In this document: positions 59,865 through 64,000 of the stretch, piece after piece
Layout: each line of letters begins with the position of its first letter
Numbering within the stretch: the first letter of the stretch is position 1
Assembly (NCBI RefSeq): GCF_000392615.1
Contig: NZ_KB933398.1
Span: 3,015,039-3,079,038 of the forward strand
Reading direction: 5' to 3'
Source: Lysinibacillus sphaericus OT4b.31
GTDB lineage: Bacteria > Bacillota > Bacilli > Bacillales_A > Planococcaceae
Length of the DNA stretch: 64,000 bases
The notes under the pieces: model-generated
The model's database searches: none
What the model was told of the DNA's origin: nothing
What the model saw: the letters and a program-made list of their open reading frames with translations, nothing else
Program-made: the position numbers and the translations under genes

Positions 59865-61193
59865 GAGACCATACTTAACTTATCGATTTTTACCATTTTA
59901 TTAGCATTAACAGGCTTTTTCGTGGCAACAGAATTCGCTATCGTAAAAGTACGTTCCTCAAGGCTTGACCAACTGATCGCAGAGGGCAATAAAAAAGCCA
60001 TTTCTGCCAAGCATGTCGTCGATCACTTAGATGAGTACTTATCGGCCTGCCAGCTTGGTATTACGGTTACAGCACTTGGTATCGGGATGGTCGGTGAAAA
60101 AACCTTTGAATTTATGCTACATCCACTTTTTGAAATGGTCGGTATTTCCGATAAGTACATGACAATTTTTACAATTGGTTCAGCTTTCGCCATCGCAACA
60201 TTCCTACATGTTGTTGTCGGAGAATTAGCACCTAAAACAGCTGCCATCCAAAAAGCAGAAACGATTACACTACTTTTTGCAAAACCAATTATGGCTTTCT
60301 ATAAATTAATGTATCCATTCATTTGGTTTTTAAACGGCTCTGCCCGTGTTCTCGTTGGCTTATTTGGCATGAAGCCCGCTTCTGAGCATGAACTATCACA
60401 TACAGAGGAAGAATTACGTCTTTTGCTTTCTGAAAGCTTTAAAAGCGGTGAAATCAATAAAAACGAGTTAAAATTCGTTAATAATATCTTTGAATTTGAC
60501 GAACGCATTGCACGCGAAATTATGGTGCCACGAACGGAAATAGTAGGTATAGAAAAAAACGAATCATTTACAGATATCATTCACTTTATCGCCTCAGAAA
60601 AATATACACGATACCCCGTTTATGACGGTGACCGTGATAATATTTTAGGCTCACTCAACTCAAAGGAATTATTCACCCATGGATTGATTGAGCAGTTAAC
60701 AGACGAATCATTAGTGCTTGAAAATTTTATTAATCCCGTTATTCGTGTTATTGAGACAATCCCAATTCATGAATTACTCGTTCGTATGCAAAAAGATCGT
60801 ATTCATATGGCGATTTTAATGGATGAATATGGCGGTACTTCTGGTTTAGTAACGGTAGAGGATATTTTAGAGGAAATCGTCGGTGAGATCCGTGATGAAT
60901 TTGATGGTGATGAAATTGCTGAAATTCGAAAAGTAAGTGAAAATCATTATATATTAAATGCAAAAATGCTTGTAGAAGATGTTGAAAATTTATTGCAAGT
61001 CAAACTTGATGCAGAAGAGGTAGAAACACTAGGCGGCTGGTTTTTAACAGTTAATAATGCCAATAAAATAGCCAAAAACATCGAGCTTGCTCCCTATGTA
61101 TTTAGCGTCTATGAACAACAAGGTCACCAATTACATTATGTAGAGGTTCGACCTTTACGAAAATCAGCAGCAATTGTGACAGAAATTAAATAA
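59862..61193 (+). CDS. CNNM/HlyC-CorC family membrane transporter (YhdP-like)
   Basis: The 443-residue protein has a DUF21 membrane domain with three or four helices (residues 1 to about 190, including GFFVATEFAIVKVRSSR and VVVGELAPKTAAIQ). A CBS pair follows (about 205-330: REIMVPRTEIVG ... MAILMDEYGGTSGLVTVEDILEEIVGEIRDEFD), then a C-terminal CorC/HlyC domain. The family moves divalent cations, probably Mg2+ efflux in Bacilli; 'hemolysin' in older names is misleading. The TTG start is forced, because an in-frame stop lies 13 bases upstream. Confidence 0.9.
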   Translation: METILNLSIFTILLALTGFFVATEFAIVKVRSSRLDQLIAEGNKKAISAKHVVDHLDEYLSACQLGITVTALGIGMVGEKTFEFMLHPLFEMVGISDKYMTIFTIGSAFAIATFLHVVVGELAPKTAAIQKAETITLLFAKPIMAFYKLMYPFIWFLNGSARVLVGLFGMKPASEHELSHTEEELRLLLSESFKSGEINKNELKFVNNIFEFDERIAREIMVPRTEIVGIEKNESFTDIIHFIASEKYTRYPVYDGDRDNILGSLNSKELFTHGLIEQLTDESLVLENFINPVIRVIETIPIHELLVRMQKDRIHMAILMDEYGGTSGLVTVEDILEEIVGEIRDEFDGDEIAEIRKVSENHYILNAKMLVEDVENLLQVKLDAEEVETLGGWFLTVNNANKIAKNIELAPYVFSVYEQQGHQLHYVEVRPLRKSAAIVTEIK

Positions 61194-61351
61194 TCCTGCT
61201 ACTGTTTTATTGATAGTTTTTATTAAATATGCCTTAAATCACACTATACTAATAGGCTATTCTATCCAAATGTGCTTGTCTTGTTCCATTATTAGCCATC
61301 CCCCTATATAATGAAACTATGAATTTGATTTTATTCTCAGGGGGCAATGCT

Positions 61352-61756
61352 ATGAAATTATTCAAGCTTTATCATTCGGACGGTATTCACATTATTACCG
61401 ACGTAAAAAAACACAAAACAAATATCGAATTAAAAACTATTACAGGTGAAGTATTATATATAATCGTTGTAACTGACGAAAATTATACAGTGTATGATGA
61501 CCGTTTTGCTGGTGCTTCTAAGCAGTTAAATTCTGTAGAGGCATTTGATATTGACGGTAGCTTCCGAAGCCTAGACTTCGATAATATGCGCACACTATTC
61601 AAAGAGGCCTTCACAAAACTGTTACAGGAAATCGCTGAGTGCGTGAATGATAAAGACGAGCTAGTAGATATTGATACACTTCGTCATAAAGTAAGTGCTC
61701 AAATTAAAGGCATTCACTTCAGAGTCATCTCTGACACGAAAAAATACGAATATTAA
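61352..61756 (+). CDS. Conserved-looking small protein, unknown
   Basis: The ATG at 61352 has GGGGG seven bases upstream and gives 134 residues (MKLFKLYHSDGIHIITDVKK ... ISDTKKYEY); an upstream ATG at 61319 lacks a ribosome site. It has a strand-rich N-terminal part and a helical C-terminal part, soluble. No family is recognised. It lies between the CNNM gene and an XRE regulator and has its own terminator. Confidence 0.6.
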   Translation: MKLFKLYHSDGIHIITDVKKHKTNIELKTITGEVLYIIVVTDENYTVYDDRFAGASKQLNSVEAFDIDGSFRSLDFDNMRTLFKEAFTKLLQEIAECVNDKDELVDIDTLRHKVSAQIKGIHFRVISDTKKYEY

Positions 61757-61784
61757 TAGCCTTTTCTCATGATTAACATCAAAT

Positions 61785-61832
61785 AGACTGCTCAATGTGG
61801 ATTATTCCATTGAGCAGTCTATTTATTTTTTT
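61785..61832 (+). terminator. Intrinsic terminator
   Basis: Perfect 13-bp stem AGACTGCTCAATG/CATTGAGCAGTCT with a 10-base loop and T-rich tail. Confidence 0.92.
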
Positions 61833-61940
61833 GTGCGTATTCTATCAATCTTAATACATGTTCCATCGGTCATAGCCGCTCCCACTTTTTCAACTTTCAT
61901 GTATAATGGAGCTTAACAACCTGAAAGAAAGGGTGTTTGG

Positions 61941-62384
61941 ATGAATCGGGAACAACTAATCACACTCGTTACAGAAAAACTAAAATTAATTCGAACAGAA
62001 AAAGCGTTAACACAGGATCAGATGAGTGATTTGCTGGGTCTTTCAAAAAAAACACTTGTCCAGATTGAAAAGGGACGTATTCAAACAGGCTGGACAACAG
62101 CCGTAGCCATTTGTGCCCTATGCCGTGACAGCTCCATTTTACAACACGAACTCGGAGGTGATCCTCTCGAGGTCATCGATTTAATCGCCAATCACGGGAC
62201 ATTACAACCGAAAGATAAAACAATGGGTGGCTACATATGGTGGAAAAATCTTAGTGAACGCAATGGCTATCGCCTACAGCAAAACGTTATCAGTAATCAC
62301 TATCGAATTTTAGATACCAACAACTACCGCCTTCTCTCTTCGTTTGACGAGCAAATCACCATGCAAGTATGGGAGAAACTATAA
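61941..62384 (+). CDS. XRE-family DNA-binding protein
   Basis: The 147-residue protein starts behind GAAAGAAAGGG. The N-terminal Cro/CI helix-turn-helix is clear: LKLIRTEKALTQDQMSDLLGLSKKTLVQIEKGRIQTGW. The C-terminal part (about 75-147) contains GGYIWWKNLSERNGYRLQQN, a pattern found in some stand-alone XRE proteins. No toxin partner is adjacent. Targets unknown. Confidence 0.75.
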   Translation: MNREQLITLVTEKLKLIRTEKALTQDQMSDLLGLSKKTLVQIEKGRIQTGWTTAVAICALCRDSSILQHELGGDPLEVIDLIANHGTLQPKDKTMGGYIWWKNLSERNGYRLQQNVISNHYRILDTNNYRLLSSFDEQITMQVWEKL

Positions 62385-62432
62385 GGTTCCTTTGACTGAG
62401 TCAAGATAGTCCATAACAAGGTCTATCTACTA

Positions 62433-62919
62433 GAACTGTATCTAAAAAGTCCTTCAAACAATAACGCCGTCCGCCTATTATGGTAAAAATCCGCTTCACT
62501 TTCCGCAGGCAAGGCATGAGCCGCATTGCGCACTGCTATCTCATGCACTTGCCATACCTTTTCCTGTCGCTATTTTTCACTCACGTTTTCATCGTAAAAC
62601 CAATTCGTAGGAGTCTACTGGTGATTATTATCCTTTTATCGAAAAATAGCATACTGAATCAATCAATTTCATAATTCACTTTCATATCAATAAAGGCGAA
62701 GATGATGAAAGAAAACAAAGCAATTGTTCCTATCACATAAGTATATTCCGCTACAGGCGGACGCTTTCCGCGGAGCACCGATCCTTTGCTTTTTTCTCGC
62801 TGGAGTCGCCTCTTTACGCTCCTACCAAAAATGTTCGTGTTTCTTTATAGAAAAAATATTTATGAAATGACTTCTAATAGAAACCTAAAACTTCTTGCTT
62901 TACTTTTGGGACAGCCTCA
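62433..62919. mobile_element. Decayed element sharing ends with element A (element B)
   Basis: The left part (CTAAAAAGTCCTTCAAACAA ... GGTAAAAATCCGCTTCACT) and the right end ACTTTTGGGACAGCCTC (62903-62919) match element A at 40752-40899; the right end is the inverted repeat of A's left end. No intact transposase is seen. The middle contains a GGCGGACGCTTTCCGCGGAG motif (about 62757), which I recall as a dispersed intergenic repeat in Bacillaceae. The whole 62385-62921 interval has no credible gene. Confidence 0.55.
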
Positions 62920-62921
62920 TA

Positions 62922-63878
62922 TTAAGAAAGCATGTAAAATAAAATGACAAAAATATATGCAACATATAAATAACGCAATAGTAAATAGCCAGATTGCGGA
63001 GTTAGCTTTCGATTAATCCAATACTGCCAATAACATATCATGATTACACCTGGCGTGATGCATCCAATAAATAACGGTTGAGCAAATTTGAATAAATGTA
63101 GCATCCCCAATATGAACAAGAGGGTCACCCAAATTATATCCACAGCCACCCATTTTTTTTGTGGGAATAGCTCTGGCTTTTTCGGAAGCTTGTATTTTTT
63201 CAATATTAATCGAGTCAACAAAGCGTTTAGTAAAACCGCCACAATTAATATGATAGGTCCCTTAATTGAAATGTGTGAAAAATCTTTCTGGAGCTGCCAT
63301 ATCTCTTCTCTTACTTCTAATGCAGTTGCCTCAGGAATCATGTGAAAAACTTTTGTATCCCAATCCAACATTAATAGTTCGCCGTCAGTAGCAGCATAGT
63401 GATACCACTTTAGACGTTGTTGATGCCCATCTTGAAATGTAATGACCAAATCATAAGCTTCGCTGTCAAGATCCTTTACCACATTTGCGGGCAATTGCGT
63501 GTTTTGCTGTAAAGCTAAAAGTTTTTCTAGCTGTTGATAGGCTGTTGATGTGAGCTTTTCTACACCAAAATATAATCTTGAGTCCTTGCCATTAAATTGA
63601 TTGGGTGTATCTGTTTCATAAAAATGAACCGTACGAATAGCATTCGACAAAGGTAGGGTCGCATTTTTATTCGAATAGTTACTTTCAGTTATTAGCATCG
63701 TCATAATCAGTACTAACATCGCAAGTACCACTGTAAACACCGTCCGATATTGCCAGTGGTTGGATCTTGTCTTCTTCTGCAATCTCCCCTGTAGTTTTCT
63801 CCAGGTTTCCTCCTTTTCTGCATCGTTTCGCTTAACTTCCTGCATTTCCTGTAACAAATGATTTAGCTTTTCATTCAT
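62922..63878 (-). CDS. Probable anti-sigma factor (membrane protein)
   Basis: The 318-residue protein has a cytoplasmic N-terminus (about 1-43, KRNDAEKEETWRKLQGRLQKK). One membrane helix follows (about 46-62), then an extracellular domain and three or four C-terminal helices (from about 208 on). Its start overlaps the end of a sigma-70 region 4 gene (ATGAATGA), the standard order of ECF sigma/anti-sigma pairs, so it probably sequesters that sigma factor. A zinc HxxxCxxC anti-sigma motif is not seen. Confidence 0.65.
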   Translation of the reverse strand: MNEKLNHLLQEMQEVKRNDAEKEETWRKLQGRLQKKTRSNHWQYRTVFTVVLAMLVLIMTMLITESNYSNKNATLPLSNAIRTVHFYETDTPNQFNGKDSRLYFGVEKLTSTAYQQLEKLLALQQNTQLPANVVKDLDSEAYDLVITFQDGHQQRLKWYHYAATDGELLMLDWDTKVFHMIPEATALEVREEIWQLQKDFSHISIKGPIILIVAVLLNALLTRLILKKYKLPKKPELFPQKKWVAVDIIWVTLLFILGMLHLFKFAQPLFIGCITPGVIMICYWQYWINRKLTPQSGYLLLRYLYVAYIFVILFYMLS

Positions 63879-64000
63879 AAGTTAACCCCTCCTCCCCTAA
63901 GTGTTTTCTTAGTGTCTGTAAGCCTCTTGCTGTATTATTTTTCACCTTGGCCTCGCTCCACCCAAGTAACTTCGCCGTATCTTTTACTGAAAGTTCTTCT
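63871..64000 (-). CDS. ECF-type sigma factor, C-terminal end only
   Basis: The frame enters from the right edge and ends at TGA 63873-63871. The 42 visible residues (EELSVKDTAKLLGWSEAKVK ... LRKHLGEEG) are a sigma region 4.2 helix-turn-helix that binds the -35 element. The stop overlaps the next gene's ATG, so the two are translationally coupled. The N-terminal part lies outside the window. Confidence 0.85.
   Translation of the reverse strand, partial: EELSVKDTAKLLGWSEAKVKNNTARGLQTLRKHLGEEGLTYE

Noticed and set aside
62480..62674. 64-residue open frame in element B
   Set aside because: It lies in repeat-derived sequence, has no ribosome site and its composition does not look like protein.

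Overview
The window is low-GC Firmicute DNA. Gene content and order match the Bacillaceae/Planococcaceae, and Lysinibacillus or a close relative is my best guess. The evidence is B. subtilis-like blocks (gcvT-gcvPA-gcvPB, comGA-GG, the yqg/yqf neighbourhood with ltaS, yqgQ, pstSCAB-phoU, pbpA, sodA, ispG), strong GGAGG ribosome sites, many GTG/TTG starts, and a T-box, a glycine riboswitch and a Pho box of Gram-positive type. The genus is inference; no rRNA is present.

Region 1 (1-20,356, all minus strand) is the exceptional part. It looks like a contractile-injection apparatus in a monoderm. Reading in the direction of transcription: a lone Ser/Thr kinase; a 722-residue sheath-like protein; a tube-like protein; a J-domain protein; a membrane FHA protein; a zinc-ribbon FHA protein; a membrane PP2C phosphatase; a degenerate PP2C joined to a membrane segment and a TPR-like region; two unrecognised proteins; an Hsp70/actin-fold protein with a SAP-like N-terminus; a baseplate-like protein; a DcrB/EagR-like chaperone; a VgrG-like spike; a pentapeptide protein; an Imm11-like protein; a lipoprotein; a PAAR-like DUF4280 tip; and a second VgrG that runs off the left edge. 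Sheath, tube, spike and tip are combined with the kinase/phosphatase/FHA switch known from Proteobacterial type VI secretion. No AAA+ recycling ATPase or TssJLM-type membrane complex is visible.

Region 2 (20,357-33,700) holds the glycine cleavage operon under a tandem glycine riboswitch, aroK, and the comG competence pseudopilus operon, whose comGD is split by a -1 frameshift exactly at A AAA AAG. Beyond these lie an HTH regulator and small housekeeping genes. Region 3 (33,995-48,240) holds ltaS, yqgQ, the folate cyclo-ligase gene, rpmG, an MltG-like fragment, trpE-trpG under a Trp-specifier T-box, a MscS channel, a vWA-like protein and the pst-phoU operon behind a Pho box. Region 4 (48,433-64,000) holds pbpA, sodA, a Na/Pi cotransporter, ispG, a MerR regulator paired with a CNNM/HlyC-type transporter, an XRE regulator and an ECF sigma/anti-sigma pair cut by the right edge.

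Three intergenic arrays with different sequences share an exact 21-bp period. Two genes, the sheath and the CNNM transporter, share an unusual translation start in which a 7-bp-stem, 6-nt-loop hairpin sits between the Shine-Dalgarno and the start codon. Two decayed elements with matching terminal inverted repeats occur, one of them between the T-box and trpE.
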